DNA of 64,000 nucleotides from Chrysomallon squamiferum (GCA_012295275.1 CM022669.1:11705480-11769479); one strand, 5' to 3'; shown: positions 42,721 to 63,344, numbered from the stretch's first letter. Notes: generated from the letters alone by a model not told the origin. Numbers and translations are program-made.

Positions 42721-43527
42721 CGTAGGCTTTATTAATAATAATAATAATAATAATCATCATCATATTATTATTTTTATTATTATTATTATAAAAACGAAAA
42801 CCATCGATTCATCCTAACTGATCATTTCAACAGAACACTTAGATCTAGTATTTATTTTTTTTTTATTATTATTTTTATTTTTTTTATTTATTTATTTATT
42901 TATTTAAATTTTTTCACTATCTGCCATGTTTTTGACAAAATCTTTATGGTCGTCTGCAGAAGTAAACAGTAGAATAACAGAAAAACATTCCTATTCACGA
43001 ACGACAACTCAGAAATGATGTCACATTCATATATCAACTGAAAAGATCGAAAACATTTAATTCAATAAATCTACCTCTGTTAAGGTTTTTATAAAGTGTA
43101 CGTATTGCTGAATAGATCTCGTAAATTAGATAAAAGCACCTTTTGAAACAATGTTGTTGTTGTTGTTTTTTTTGTCACTAAGGCTGACCTTTCTCTACGT
43201 TTGGAAGGTGGATTTTAGTCAGCTTTGAAACGGAATATGTTTGTCATATTTTTTCTTTTTTACGTTTGTTTATCTGCGACTGAATGATTTTCGACTCATA
43301 CAAAACACATCTTGTGTATGTAAAACTGTAATATATCATTATGTTTGCTGCTCGGAAATGTTTTCGGAGCTTTTCGGATAACCGATCCTCAGCCTTTGAA
43401 ATTAATACTATTAACGAAAACAGCAATAATACTACAGCTGAAAATTAAATAACTTACTTTGTTCAAAGGTCCTACCTGCGTGGACAAATACAGTGTGATA
43501 GATCAAACTGATGACTAGAGCAGACAT
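36269..43527 (-). CDS. CAP-superfamily secreted protein with C-terminal ShKT domain, gene 4
   Basis: Ten exons: A 43458-43527, B 42598-42635, C 41959-42129, D 41128-41218, E 40158-40306, F 39639-39736, G 38461-38543, H 37394-37495, J 36836-36907, K 36269-36375; 981 nt, 326 aa, no internal stop. Exon F has one extra codon in frame (98 nt). Motifs: LHNHYRK in C, KWARQC in D, YIGQNLAY in E, RVGCGYSIC and FVCNYAP in F, CAACPNSC in G, ShKT ending CGLC in K. The usual PGG after Cys-Asn-Tyr reads Pro-Ser-Ser. The GHYTQ His position is Asp and the VW pair is Val-Ser. Exon D has a GCAAG donor. Intron H-J is short (486 bp) and lacks the Tigger-like element of genes 2 and 3. Intron A-B lacks the paired TGACGTCA sites found in the other genes. 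Confidence 0.86.
38990..39060 (+). mobile_element. tRNA-derived SINE-like remnant in intron F-G of gene 4
   Basis: Same segment as in gene 1, with A-box-like and weak B-box-like parts. Confidence 0.4.
42373..42409. repeat. (GA)n in intron B-C of gene 4
   Basis: Shorter AG run at the equivalent position. Confidence 0.95.
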
Positions 43528-43845
43528 GACCAATAATCGAGAAGTATTCTGAGCCAAACTGCTAGTTATATACTGTATTAATGAATAATAGTAAGAGCAA
43601 TAATAAAACTAAAATATATACACGTATGAAATATTAGCATAAAATGAAAAACAATAAGGATAAAAAAATATATATATATATACAGACACGTCTACAAATC
43701 TATTTATTACAGGTAAAAAATTAAAAAAAGTAAAAGAAAAAATTTAAAAACTAAAAGAAATAAAAATAAAATAAAATAAAAGTAATTAAAATGACATAAG
43801 TATGACAAGAGTGAAGGACAGCCTGCAATTATTCGTCAGTGCGGT

Positions 43846-43899
<54 letters not shown>

Positions 43900-43953
43900 C
43901 ATCTGCTGCTTTCCTCTTTTTATTCATTCTGATCCAAATCTGTTATGTAACCA
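43528..43953 (-). promoter_or_regulatory. Promoter region of gene 4: TATA box and bZIP site
   Basis: TATATAA at 43566-43572 (minus strand). The palindrome has drifted to GTTATGTAAC (43942-43951), which still fits RTTAYGTAAY. A long GT repeat (about 43,844-43,898) has inserted between the two. Confidence 0.45.
43844..43898. repeat. (GT)n upstream of gene 4
   Basis: GT run of about 54 bp between the TATA box and the bZIP site of gene 4; another long GT run lies at 42,668-42,718 next to exon B. Confidence 0.9.
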
Positions 43954-44104
43954 TCCAAGTGGTTATTTCATTATTGTATATTTTAATTCTCTACTATTCA
44001 TTTGTGTCGTAAACAGTTTACAAAGCTTTTGTTAGCAGAATTACCGGATTTTTTACTTAAAATTGCCGGCTACTGAGAGGTAAAAGTCAATATAAAAATA
44101 AAAA

Positions 44105-44990
44105 AAAATAAAATAATGATTTTCTGTAAAGGGAGAAAACTCCGTGATTACATATTTAAATTCGATGGTGAGATTATTAATATAGTTGATAAATATTACT
44201 CTCTGGCCATACACTTCACAAGAAACTAAAGCTAAAAGTCGTCAGAATAATTTCTCCATCGATTCCATATTTGACTTAGATGACAAACTTGTACAAAAAA
44301 TTGTACTGTATGGTTGTGAAATACGTGATTTTACAAATGTAGGTTTAAAAGGACGACTTCATATGAATTTCTATAAATATTTGCAAAATCTCAATAAATG
44401 TATCCATTGTTTTATGATTTATGCTGAACTATGTATTTCTTTAAAAGTAAGAATGATAATCTTTTTGGGGAAGCTAATTTGTAAAAGTCAAAACAAAAAT
44501 CTCTCAACTCTATTATTTAATTCATGTTATTGATTCTACGTGGATCAAATTTGTAAAAGCATACATATATGAACATTTCATAACTTTGATAATGTTGAAT
44601 GGTAAAGTGAAATGATATTCAAAATATTACAAGATCAAGTTCTACAAATATGGAAAAATGAAATAAAACTTCTCCAAAAGGGTATTAATTATAAAATATT
44701 CAAACATTTATTGAAATTATAAAATTATCTTACAGTGCAATCTCGAAAGAATGTTAATTTTTTTGTGTAAATTTAGAACCTCTAATGTTAAACTACCTAT
44801 AGAAAATGTCATATTTATAATCTGAAAAAAGAAATGGAAATGAATATCACTGTATATGCGAATGTAATATTTTTATATTATAAAATACGGGACCAGGTAT
44901 ACGACATAAATGTATATGAGACATCTAAATATATAAATTCATATAAAAATATGTTTAACAGCAAAGTATGTTAATATTAAAAAAGTTACA
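44105..44990 (+). mobile_element. LINE reverse-transcriptase fragment, spacer 4 (longest remnant)
   Basis: Starts with the same MIF..GRKL segment and runs further 3' than the other copies, into a degenerate tail with a C..C...EYHC-like pattern near 44,830-44,870, typical of the C terminus of non-LTR elements. Many stops; inactive. Confidence 0.6.
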
Positions 44991-45469
44991 TTTATTAATA
45001 AATGTGAGATAGCATTTGCTGCACGTTATAATTACCACACATCTGCCATTTTAATTTTATTGTTATATATATATATATATATACAGTATATTCCTCTTTG
45101 TACTATATTTCAACAGGTTACGACAATAAACTTACTGTCATTGTCATTGGCATGTTTATTACATACTAAATAGCGTGTTGTGTTTTGGTAGATCGGATTG
45201 TATATTGTTTTTTTTTTTTTTTTTTGACAGATGACGTTGGCACGTTTTAATTAATGTTTATTTATCCTAAGCAGATTTATTGTTTGAATCGTAATTATTG
45301 TGTTTTATTATGTTTTGTGTTTAACTTGAATGTACTAAGTTTGCCACCCTGGCATGTTTACTCCATACCAATCATAATTCAGATACAACAACCTACACGT
45401 TCCTCTGACCTACTAAATAAAGACTCTAACACTGGTACAATAATAAATCATATTTCCAGCCTCTCTCTC

Positions 45470-45905
45470 AATGCGACAGCATCGTGTGTGGAAGACATTT
45501 AATGGTGACATGTTTTATATAACTAAGTTTCTTTATCATTTTTATTTTATAAATGTTATTCAGAGCCGAACTGCCAATTACATACACTATTAATGAAGGA
45601 GCAATAATAATATGTTTGTGTGGCGTTTATACTGAGAATGTGTCGTTTTAAATAAATCTCAGATTAAGTAAGCAGTCTAATGAAAGAACGCAAATATTCA
45701 AGCAAAACGTGCCAATATAATCAAATCAAATAAAAGCAATTAAAACGGTATATCTAAGACACGTACAAACGACAGCCAGTAGTTACTCGTCAGTGTCTGT
45801 TTAATCTGGTGTTCTCTTGTTTTTATTGATTATGATCGAAATCGGTTACGTAACCATGTAAGCTGATATTTTATGTTTTAATCGCCTGTTTTTCATTTGC
45901 TCTGT
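45470..45905 (-). promoter_or_regulatory. Orphan CAP-gene promoter remnant, minus strand
   Basis: 45,664-45,905 is a near-identical inverted copy of 48,110-48,362 (promoter of gene 5), including GGTTACGTAACC at 45844-45855. At 45,560-45,600 the TATA-proximal CAGAGCC.AACTGCCAATTA block is present, but no exon A follows on the minus strand. Confidence 0.55.
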
Positions 45906-46089
45906 AACAACTCCTGGCATGTTTCATACATACTAAATTGCTTATTGCGTTGCGTCGTAAAATGTCCTCTATTTACTGTTGACGTTGGCAGGTTGTAATT
46001 AATGTTTACTTATCCTAAGCAAATTTATTGTTTAAAGTGTAAGTAGTGTTTTTTTTATGTGTTTGAATGTTTTATTATGTCTTCTTCTT

Positions 46090-46400
46090 GTTGTTGTTGT
46101 TTGTTTTTTTTTCATCTTGAATATACGAAGTACCGCGTTTTTATTAATGTTTATTTACTCAGTGATGTTCATGTTTTAGTGTTTTCTTATGTTTCTTGTT
46201 TCACTTGAATAAACCAGTGTTGTCACTATAACAGTACCTGGTTTTAATTAATGTTTAGCGTTGTTCATGTTTGAGTGTTTTATTATGTTTTTATTTAATT
46301 TCAATATATTAACTTTACCAGGATGTCAGTACTAGGTTTTAATTAATGTTTATTTAATGTCCTTCATGTTTTAGTGTTTTATTATGTTTATCAAGAGTGA
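46090..46400. repeat. Diverged minisatellite, spacer 4
   Basis: About three units of the same family, with TTGTTCATGTTTGAGTGTTT and ACAGTACCTGGTTTTAATTA segments. Confidence 0.7.
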
Positions 46401-46439
46401 ATGTGCAAGATCGAAACCAAAAAAAAAAATTGTTTACAT

Positions 46440-47030
46440 AGTGAAAATAGTATAGAACACAGAATCTAAAAGAGAATAAAACTAATCCATTTTTTATTAC
46501 CAATAGAGAAAAAATTATCTCTGAAAAGAAAATAAGATATGCGAATGATGTTTTGACTTGAATTACATTTTTATTATTAGTATTCTCTTTTATAATTAGT
46601 CTTTTTATTTTGCTTTTATTTTATGTTAATATTTCATACGTGTATATATTTTGATATTAGTGTATGTAATTGACAATACTGTATCTTTTATTCAGTAACC
46701 TGTCAGAAATGTAATTAGTCTGATGTAATACCAAAAAATAATAAAATAATAAAATAAAAATATAAAATATAAATAAAAATAAAAATAAAATAAAATAAAA
46801 GCCCTGAGGAAACTGATCAAAATAAAAAACCCAACAAATTACATATATATATATGTATATATATACAAACGTACAGACACATACACACACACACATATAT
46901 ATATATATACATGAGTGTATGTGTGTATATATATATATATATATATTGTTGTGTGTATATATATATGTTTATTTTAATTATTGTGTCTATAGAGGTTAGC
47001 TTTGTCGCAGGTCAGGTGAAGACGGTTAAA
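46440..47030 (+). pseudogene. Decayed plus-strand CAP gene 5' region (remnant 4)
   Basis: The sequence before 46,670 matches the gene 5 promoter (TTTCATACGTG... GTATGTAATT) but breaks off where exon A should begin. A well-preserved exon B (46993-47030, 38 nt, AG acceptor present) follows; its donor is TTAAAT instead of GTAAAT, so it cannot splice normally. No exon C is seen. Confidence 0.6.
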
Positions 47031-47066
47031 TTAAATACTATTTTAATTTATACAGTATTATTATTA

Positions 47067-47099
<33 letters not shown>

Positions 47100-47104
<5 letters not shown>

Positions 47105-47830
47105 TATTATTATTATTATTGTCGTTGTTGTTGCTATTGATGTGGAAACATACTGAAACAACCATATATATATATATTTGTTTATTATTGTTACGTAAAC
47201 AAGAAGAACAAGAGAGAGAGAGAGAGAGAGAGAGTACAAACATACCAACGCAGGTATATACATACACGTACATCCACACATACCTACAAACACGTACAGA
47301 CAAACACAAAAACACATATGTAAACATACTAGTATGTACATTTAGTGTGTTGTGCGGGGTTATAATTTGATTACGTGACGACGGTGCTAAATGCATGCGA
47401 CTGTGTTAGGCGCCACGTGTCAGTACTACACATGCCAATGATACTGAAGAATATATTACACATCTATGACAACATAATTAAAATGCACATGCGTGGAAAT
47501 TTAATGTGGAGCATATACTCTCTCATATATTGTTCTTACTAATAAACGTAACTTTTTTAATATTAACATATTTTTATATGAAAACATATTTGGATCTCTC
47601 CTATATTTATCTCGTACGTCTTCTCTCTATATTTAATAACACAGGATCATTAAATTAAAATCCATAATGGTCTTATTGATCTCCAGCTTTGTCAAGATCA
47701 CAGACAAGACATTTTCTAGTTTCTTTTAGAATATTTAATCATCGTCCAGTTAAAGGCTGTAAATTTACATAAGAAATTAGCAATCTGTTAGGATAGCATT
47801 GGAAAATATTATTTCTAATTTCAATACGTT
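47100..47830. other. Spacer upstream of gene 5
   Basis: ATT repeats to 47,120, a short GA run (47,213-47,235) and otherwise AT-rich unique sequence. No gene is seen. Confidence 0.5.
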
Positions 47831-48065
47831 TTGGAAACGCTTATAATTAATACCTTTGGAGAGGTTTCAGTTTCATCGTTCCATATTTGTGAAAACTGAT
47901 CTCGTAACATTATCAGTAATTTCTCTATTGAATTTAAATATATAATGATGGAATTTTTTCCCTTTACTGAAAATCATTATTTTAGTTTTATTTGTATTGA
48001 CTTTTAGCCTCTATAAATCGTCAATAGTTGGCAAAAAATGTTAAAATTATGTCGTAAAACATCAC
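47830..48065 (-). mobile_element. Inverted LINE fragment upstream of gene 5
   Basis: The reverse complement of 47,940-48,010 matches the start of the LINE fragments in spacers 1-4 (the CAATACAAA... AATGATTTTCAGTAAAGGGA context). It stands in inverse orientation, as gene 5 does relative to genes 1-4. Confidence 0.5.
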
Positions 48066-48109
48066 GTGATTCTACTTAGAGAAGGTTTATAAACTATTAC
48101 GGCATAAAT

Positions 48110-48637
48110 GAATAATAGGCAATTAAAATATATAACAATGAAATATATCCACTTAGATGGTTACGTAACCGATTTCGATCATAATCAATAAAAACAAGAG
48201 AACAAGAGAACACCAGATTAAAGAGACACTGACGAGTAACTACTGGCTGTCGTTTGTACGTTTTTAGATATACCGTTTTAATTGCTTTTATTTGATTTGA
48301 TTATATTGGTGTGTTTGCTTGAATATTTGCGTTCTTTCATTAGACTGCTTACTTAATCTAACAGTCATTTAAAGCCACATATTCTTAGTACAAGCATCAC
48401 CCATGAATAACTTTCATAAAATACAAATGATAAAGAAATTTAGTTACGAAAAAAAAGATGCCGCCGTTAAATGCGAAATATTTAATATGCGATATTGCCG
48501 CATTTAGAGAGGTTGGAAATATTCTGTTTTATTTTATGCTAATATTTCATACGTGCATATATTTAACATTATTATTGCTTTTACTGTTATTTATTAACAG
48601 TGTATGTAATTTGACAGTTTGGCTCAGGTTATCGGTC
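48110..48637 (+). promoter_or_regulatory. Promoter region of gene 5: bZIP palindrome, weak TATA
   Basis: GGTTACGTAACC is at 48169-48180, about 460 bp before the ATG. The TATA position reads GTATGTAATT, weaker than in genes 1-4. The GACAGTTTGGCTCAG block precedes the ATG as in the other copies. Confidence 0.45.
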
Positions 48638-55998
<7,361 letters not shown>

Positions 55999-58500
55999 TA
56001 TTCGCTTCCTTTCATACCAGAAAACAGAACTGTTTCTTTGTTTATGATTCATTTATATATTTCATCACTATTACTGACAAAAATATAAACACAGCAAAGC
56101 CTTAACTCGAGATTTTCAGACTGTTAAAACTTCAAAACTGCTTTCAAAAATAATTTAATTTGCGTTGGTTATGAATGAAAAACAACAAAGACAACAAATA
56201 AACAACAACTAGACTAAACATTTACCACATGATGATAAAAAACAGGTATGACATTTACCTGAAATAAAATTACTTCGATACGTTTTATTTTTACTCTCTG
56301 TTATTGTCTACAGATTCTTGAGAATTCTGAGTATAGTCTGAGAGAAGATTATTAACTTAACGACGCACTCATTTCATACGGCAACACATATAATTTAGAA
56401 CAATACACGTGTTTAGCTGAATCTTCGCTTACACGGGATCCTTTTCAGTTCCATCAGGCCCAGTCTGCCTGAAGTCTCCGAGCTTGAACATGAACTTGAA
56501 AAAAATGAACTTCCTAATCAGAGCAAGCTGTTCTGAAGCACGTCTACGACGGGCACGCTTTCTGACAGGTCAGCGGGCGTGTCCGTCGCAGAAAAGAGTT
56601 TTGGGTAGGGATAGAGAGTGGGTTCTCGTTACGATTGCAGGACACAAGAGAGTGTCCGGCATATCGGATTGTAACGAATCGGTCTCCGAGACAGACTTGG
56701 GACTTACATCCTCCGTCTGGACGTGCAAGTTACCGACAGCCGGGACTGGATTGGTGAGTGCCAGAGCGTGTCCATACTCCAATAGATACTGTACCTCTGA
56801 GGCTGCAGATGCTCCGAGAACCCGGTAACCCAGCCTGGGTTTAGGTTATCCTGCTGCTACAGCTGAGAGCGAGAGCTCTATAAGCCAGATGTCTTTACTA
56901 TAGCACTGTATACATCAAACATGTGGCTAATGTCCACCACACCACGAATAGCACTGAAACGTTCAGTTCTGTTGTACAATAACACTGTCTGCCACACTTT
57001 GCCGTCCCCGAAAAATAGAAACATCTACTGGCCCAGTGTCTTCGGTTTCTCAACTGTCGTTGTGATTTAAAATTTGTCTTCTTGTTTGTGAATGTTTTTG
57101 TTTGTTTTTTTTTTTTTTTTTTTTTTTTCAGTGGCATTTAGATTTATATTTGTTATTTCTGCGATTGTGGCTATGACTTGAAAATAATATACTCTCCCTG
57201 TAAAAGGGTCACAGGCGAAAAGGCTACTTAACAAGTCATCTTTATTATTATTATACAGACTTTATCTTGATTCTGAAGAAAACTGCAACTTTTAAAAAAA
57301 AACAAATAATGATCCCTCTAAAGATTAACTTTCAGATTTTCTAATTTATCCCTTCTAAGTATATTTCATCATCAAGATCTTTTCACTTGATATAAAAAGT
57401 TTGTGCTAGAACTAGAACATATAGAATGACATAAAAATAATACGCTTTGTTAGAGTCAATCTCGCTTCAGAATAGGCAATTAAAAATCAAAACAGTTTTA
57501 TGACTGAAATCAGAATAAAAAGATCTTCAATTGTAGTTAAGAGGCAACCTTGAATTTCCCCAAAAGAAAATCACTTTTGATTACACCTAATGTCTGTAAA
57601 TAAAAGAATAAATAAGAATAACCGTGTGAAATTAATTTATTATAATATGTGTAAGTGTAAAATACGAGATGACTTGGCCGCTGGAACTAGAGCCAGCCAT
57701 TGCTACATGTTAACCAACTGATATCGGCGTCCAAAACATTTTACCTAATTTTATTTGTATAGGAAAACTGTCCAAATCATTTTATCATTGTACTACTAGA
57801 TTAATATTAGATTTGTATTTCGGATCTATATAGTTAATTTCCTATACTATGCTAAATACTCGCTGATAAATAGTCTTCATTTCTTTTACATCGATCTTAA
57901 TTTATATCTAATAGCAACACATTCATCATAATCAAATATTATTTATAATGTCTAGGACCCACTGGTACACACTTCTTTAGTAAATTCAATATCACTAACG
58001 AGCCGAAAGAGATGAAAATGATCATGACTATGAAATCAACCTAGACATCAAGACAAGGGAAAAATCAGTAAAAATAAACAATAACTACTAATCGTTAAAT
58101 AAACCTTTTATTTTATACTCTGTGTCTCCCGGATTTCTCACTTATTCAGATGTGCTGGAAATAATAAAAATGAGTACTACACTTCAACACACACGCAACA
58201 ACAGCTATGACTATAGCTTATGTTTATTTTTGGTTGCTCTCAAAACGTTCTATCAAATGCAATTTTAGAATAGATGAGAGTACCTTTAGTAATAATAATA
58301 ATAACAGCAACAACAACAACAAACAGCAATAATCATCATAATAATAATTTTCAAATTTAAACAGGATAAATATCTAATAGTATAATAATATTATATAAAC
58401 ACACACACACACACACACACACACAGAGACACACACTCGTGTGTATTTAATTACACTTTTCTGATATCTAAATAAATAATTAATATTATAATACTAATTT
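55999..58500. other. Spacer between gene 5 and the DUF4832-type gene
   Basis: Contains the 3' flank of gene 5 (an AATAAA near 56,198), a GC-richer island at 56,430-57,060 with a 114-codon open frame (56484-56828) of unknown nature, a poly-T run near 57,110, and AT-rich sequence with no recognised gene to 58,500. Confidence 0.5.
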
Positions 58501-58501
58501 G

Positions 58502-58813
58502 TTAACTGTGCTTCAGACGAGCACTGTAGCTACAGTTTGACCTTTTTAAACTCACACCTCTAACTCGATTATATTGACTGTGTTGTGGAGGGTTCCAGCT
58601 ATTCAGATGTGCACAAGAAGATGATTCTCCGCCATGATGTTGTCCACTCACCTGGAAATAACAAAACCGTGTCTGTTTAAATGTACAGTATTCACTTTTC
58701 AACATTTGTTGATGCTAATCCTTACTAAGATATACTACCATTACTACTAGAAATACTACCACTAAATCAACAATTATCATTCATCACGATTGCAACTATT
58801 ACTATTATTATCA

Positions 58814-58846
<33 letters not shown>

Positions 58847-59105
58847 TCACTATTACATCTACTGCTACAACTACAAGCACCGCCATCGCTTCTACTGCTT
58901 TTTTAACGACTTCGACTTAGCAATAAATCTTTGATTGTTTTATTAAAACAGATATAAATATACACCAAGTTACTGATTCCTTGAGGTTAATAGATAATAA
59001 AGACTAGATAAGATATTAATAGAAAATAAAAAAAATTCTGTTGTAGTAGTAGTAGTAGTAGTAGTAGTAGTATTTGTAGTAGTAGTAGTAGTAGTAGTAG
59101 TATTT

Positions 59106-59162
<57 letters not shown>

Positions 59163-62100
59163 TTTGTAGTAGTAGTATGAATAGTAGCATTTGAAGGGGT
59201 CATAGTAGTAATCGTAATAATAGTAGTAGTAAAAATATGTTTTATTTCAATTTATATAGTTATGCATGACCAGTTACTCTTAAAAATAAACAACTGATTC
59301 TGGTGCATAACTGTGTCATGTGATTATAGGTGAATGTATGTGTATGTGTACGACATTCTTGTCCTTGTGTCTTTATTTAAATATTTGTTCTTCTGCTACT
59401 TTTCTTTATTCTTTTTCTTTTCTTTTTTCCTTTTTCTCTTTTTCCTTATTTATTTATTTATTTATTTATTTTACCGTGATGGTATGGTTCAAATTATTGA
59501 GACCGCTCGAAGGTTCTGGAACGTGCTCGTTCGTCAGCAGTACAAAGTAATCGGCATTTTTCGTCATAATTCGATCACCGATTGCTAGATATGCCTGAAC
59601 GAGAGAACCAAAAAAATAGCACAAAATGAATACTCTGCATGAAAATAGATTCGTAAAGCTTGCTATTTTTACTTATTTATTTATTTATTTATAGTAAAAC
59701 AATACATTATAAACAGTTATCAACGTTGAAAAGTAAAGTATAAAAAATAACTGTATTTCTCACATTATACTGTCCTTGGCGGAACGATTCTGGGATATGT
59801 ACTGCTTCTGTCAGTGAGTGGTCTTTCCCTGGAAGCCAAAGACGTACGTCAGCAGACGACAAGATGGCGCTGTACATGTGGCTGGATTCAGATGTCGTAA
59901 AATAGTAAACATATAAAATTTGTAATTATTACGATCGTTTTCTGTCAATATTAAAATTATCTTTAATAAGTAATTAATAAATATGTCATTTTGGTTTTAA
60001 AATCTGCATTATTACAGTTTGCAAAAATTAATTTTAGTAAATTATTTATAACATAATATCAACACTGAAATATTTATGAATCGTATTATGTGTCTGGAGC
60101 GTTCATCCAGTCAGTTTCCTCAAGAAACAAAATAAATAATGATTAATAACCATTTATTTTGATTCACACAACTGGTACAACACAAAACTTACTGTAAAAC
60201 TTAAGAACTGTAAATTTTCTTCTACCCATTGAACAATAATTTTTTGAGGATTACAAGTCTCTTCAGTTAATATAAGAAAATAGATTAAAATATTATTTTT
60301 TAATTTTATTTTATGAATGACACTGATAACAGACTCACCCTGTATGTGCTTTCAGAACTAGCATTACTTTCATATGTTTGACCGGAGCAGCGAATCCGTC
60401 GTTTCTGAACACGAGACTTACACACATGGCTGACCCTTTCTGAACCGTATGGGGAATAGTTGCCTGAAGAAATACACAGTCAGATTAATGTTTACTTCTC
60501 TTTCTTTATCTCTCTCTGATTTAGGGTCTCTGTCTCTCTCTCTCACATTACCAGCCTATCTCCGTCTATACGTTTACTGTCTATCTATTTATCTGAAATA
60601 TTTAGCAACCAAGTACAGAAAGAGAAAGTTATGTATATCTATTACTCTCTCTGTACTTCGTTGCTAAATTTTTCAGTCATGTTTTTTTTATTTTATTTTT
60701 TTTATTTTTTTTTAATTGTATTTGTTCTTGTATTGATCTTTCTATGTAATGCAATATTTGGAATCTGGTTTTAGCAGACAATGTATAAGCGAAAAAGAAG
60801 TATAAAATAAAGAAAAATTTAAAAAATCAGAATACATGTTATTAGCCTGAAAATCCAGATGATCAAAAGACAGAATGAGACGTATATTTGTGGATGCGTG
60901 CTTGTGTATGTATGTGAGAGTGCGCGCGCGCTTTTGTGTGTGTGTGTGTGTATGTGTGTGTGAGAGTGTGTGTGTGTGTGTATGTGTATATGTGTGTTTG
61001 TGTGTGAACAAGAACATAATAAATAAAGAAATGTTCATAGAACAAAAGAGATGTTCTTTTTAGCACTACATTTTCAATGTGAGAATTATTTGTTACTTCT
61101 TTCAAATAAATCCTGTATCCCAGTCGTTTGTGAATTTCATCATAACAGCCTTGCTGCTTCCACACGGCATAAACCTTTTCGTTGTAATATTCGTTCAGAA
61201 ATGTCCAGTGAAAGATTTCCATCTCGTGTACCGCGGTAGGACATTCGTGTCTGGTAAAAAATTAATAAAACTTTAGATTCGTATGTAAGAATACACCGAG
61301 ACAAAGCCATATCCACACCTTGAAAACTACACCTGTTTTCTTGCACCTTCGATAGGATTTATCGAAACATTTGTAAAATATTGGATCGTAAAAAAAAATT
61401 ATAATAATAAATAACAAATAAATTGATAACAAAAAAAATAATAATAAATTAAAAAATAAATTTATAGTGTTCTCTGTAGATCAATAACAAGAAAAGAAAT
61501 GGTATCAAATGTTTAATGAGTGACACCTATTTATAATTAAACTTAAAAATAACTTATATTTTGGTCCAAAAACAGTAGCTATGTTATTCACCTGTGATTT
61601 TTTGTTAGACCACAAGTCTCTCCTCCCATTATGAGATATTTTGTATCTTCGTGTAGGTACGGTCTTTCCACATCGGGGACGACGTATGTGCCCACGTCGT
61701 CGTCAGAGGACAAGAAACAGTCGTTATGGTGAGCTATAAATTTCACCAATATAATATTTATATTTATATTTATATATACGTATACACACATTTATTGTAT
61801 TAACTTATTTTTTTTTTTTTTTTTAATCATAGTTATTACGAATATTATCAACAGTTACAACTGTTGTTGATATTTCCGTTATATCTTTTTTAATTATCGT
61901 ATTTTACTTATTTGGTTAATTTTTAATGTATGAATGAGTATTTACAAATGCAATAACATTTGCTACTACTTCTTTTAATAGTATCGTCAAAATTGCTGCA
62001 GTTACTGCTAGTGTTGTTGTTGCTATCGTTTTACTGTCGTTATTTCTGTCGTTACTTCTACTTTTCACACACACACAGACACACACACACACACACACTT

Positions 62101-62758
62101 TTGATATATACATAGATTACATAACTAAGTATTGTCATTTTCGCTAATATCGATTTTCATTACCTGTTCTACCAACGTTCGCATGTTCCGTCACCTCATT
62201 GAAAGTGGTCGGAGTATTTCTGTTGTAAATTTTAAATTTAATCCAAGGATAACGTACTTGAACTTGTCTGTAAATAAATACTGCTCATTAAATAAATAAA
62301 CACGCACGCACGCACACACATATACACCATTACACAAGAGCAAAATGCAGCATATTATTATTGTTGTTTTTCATCTTCTTCTTCTTCTCGTCGTCATCAT
62401 CATCATCATCATCATATTATTACTATTATTATTATTGTTGTTGTTGTTGTTGTTGTTCCTATTGTACATCATAGTCATCATCATAATTATCATCACAATT
62501 ATCATCATCATCATCATTATTATTATTATTACTACTACTACTACTATTATTATTATTATTAATTTAAATTACGACGCTATCATTTTAGTGAACGAGTGAT
62601 CTAATGATTACGATACATGGATTTTGGCACAGCATTCAGCAAAGCTGTCAAAACGTCTTTGCGGTCTTGCCACTTTCTGGGAGAATATCCGTATGGCGCG
62701 TATCTTTCATAGTTCATGAGTTCTGGAGCACCGAAATACGTCGTATAATACCATTCAC
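58502..62758 (-). CDS. DUF4874/DUF4832-type protein, 5' end not seen
   Basis: Eight exons join in phase: 62612-62758, 62164-62262, 61592-61733, 61070-61250, 60339-60463, 59764-59881, 59475-59594, 58502-58651 (TAA at 58502-58504); about 360 codons. The first visible exon starts in mid-codon, so upstream exons are missing or lie beyond 64,000. Recognisable motifs in order: GEWYYTTYF, QVRYPW, NDCFLSSDDDVGTYV, KYLIMGGETCG, GCYDEIHKRLGYR, FRNDGFAAPV, ADVRLWLPG and a Ser/Arg-rich C terminus. I recognise this as the DUF4874 plus DUF4832 architecture from memory of the family; no enzymatic role is established. The acceptor of exon 2 was set at 62,262 because the AG a few bases upstream would bring in a stop. 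It shows no relation to the CAP genes and marks the right border of the array. Confidence 0.75.
59040..59190. repeat. (TAG)n trinucleotide tract between exons 7 and 8 of the DUF4832-type gene
   Basis: Long TAG repeat with occasional TAT TTG interruptions, intronic to the minus-strand gene. A second trinucleotide tract (ACT) lies at 58,815-58,850. Confidence 0.9.
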
Positions 62759-62899
62759 CTGACGAGAAAATTAAAATTATAGATGTCATTGAATACAAGT
62801 CTTCTGTCTTGTTTAAAAGTCAAAAATGCATTTCGTTCAATTCCGTTTTAAATATTTAAACAGTTTAGGGAAATAGACAGACAAACGTACAGATAGACC

Positions 62900-62960
62900 A
62901 GTGGTTCTCAAAGGGTGCGCCCGGAGTCATGCTTAGGTGTGCCCCACGAAATTCTAGGAT
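62900..62960 (+). mobile_element. hAT-like terminal sequence
   Basis: CAGTGGTTCTCAAAGGGTGC resembles the terminal inverted repeat of hAT-family elements. I found no matching right end before 64,000, so only one terminus is claimed. Confidence 0.4.
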
Positions 62961-63344
62961 CTAGGATCTATATTATGTTAAGAGCGGAAAGATATCCAGT
63001 AAGAAATAACCGGTTGCCCGGAAGAAGATTTTATACACGTTGTAAACAAGTGTGATAAATAGCCAAAGTTTTCTTGTGACACATATTCCTATCACTGTCA
63101 CAGTCACTACCCATCTAAAACTTTAATATTTTATGGAATTTTAGCCTATTATAGTGTTACATTTGTTAAAAACAAACGATTGATGAAAGTTTTCCCTCAC
63201 TGCACAATGCATACCATTAAAAATATAGCCTTTGTACAGTTTTTTGACATTTTAACAGTCCATTGCTTTGTATTTCATATTACAATATTTTTGAAGAAAC
63301 TGCCAAGACACGTCAGGCTCATACTTCTCAAATATATACTCTCA

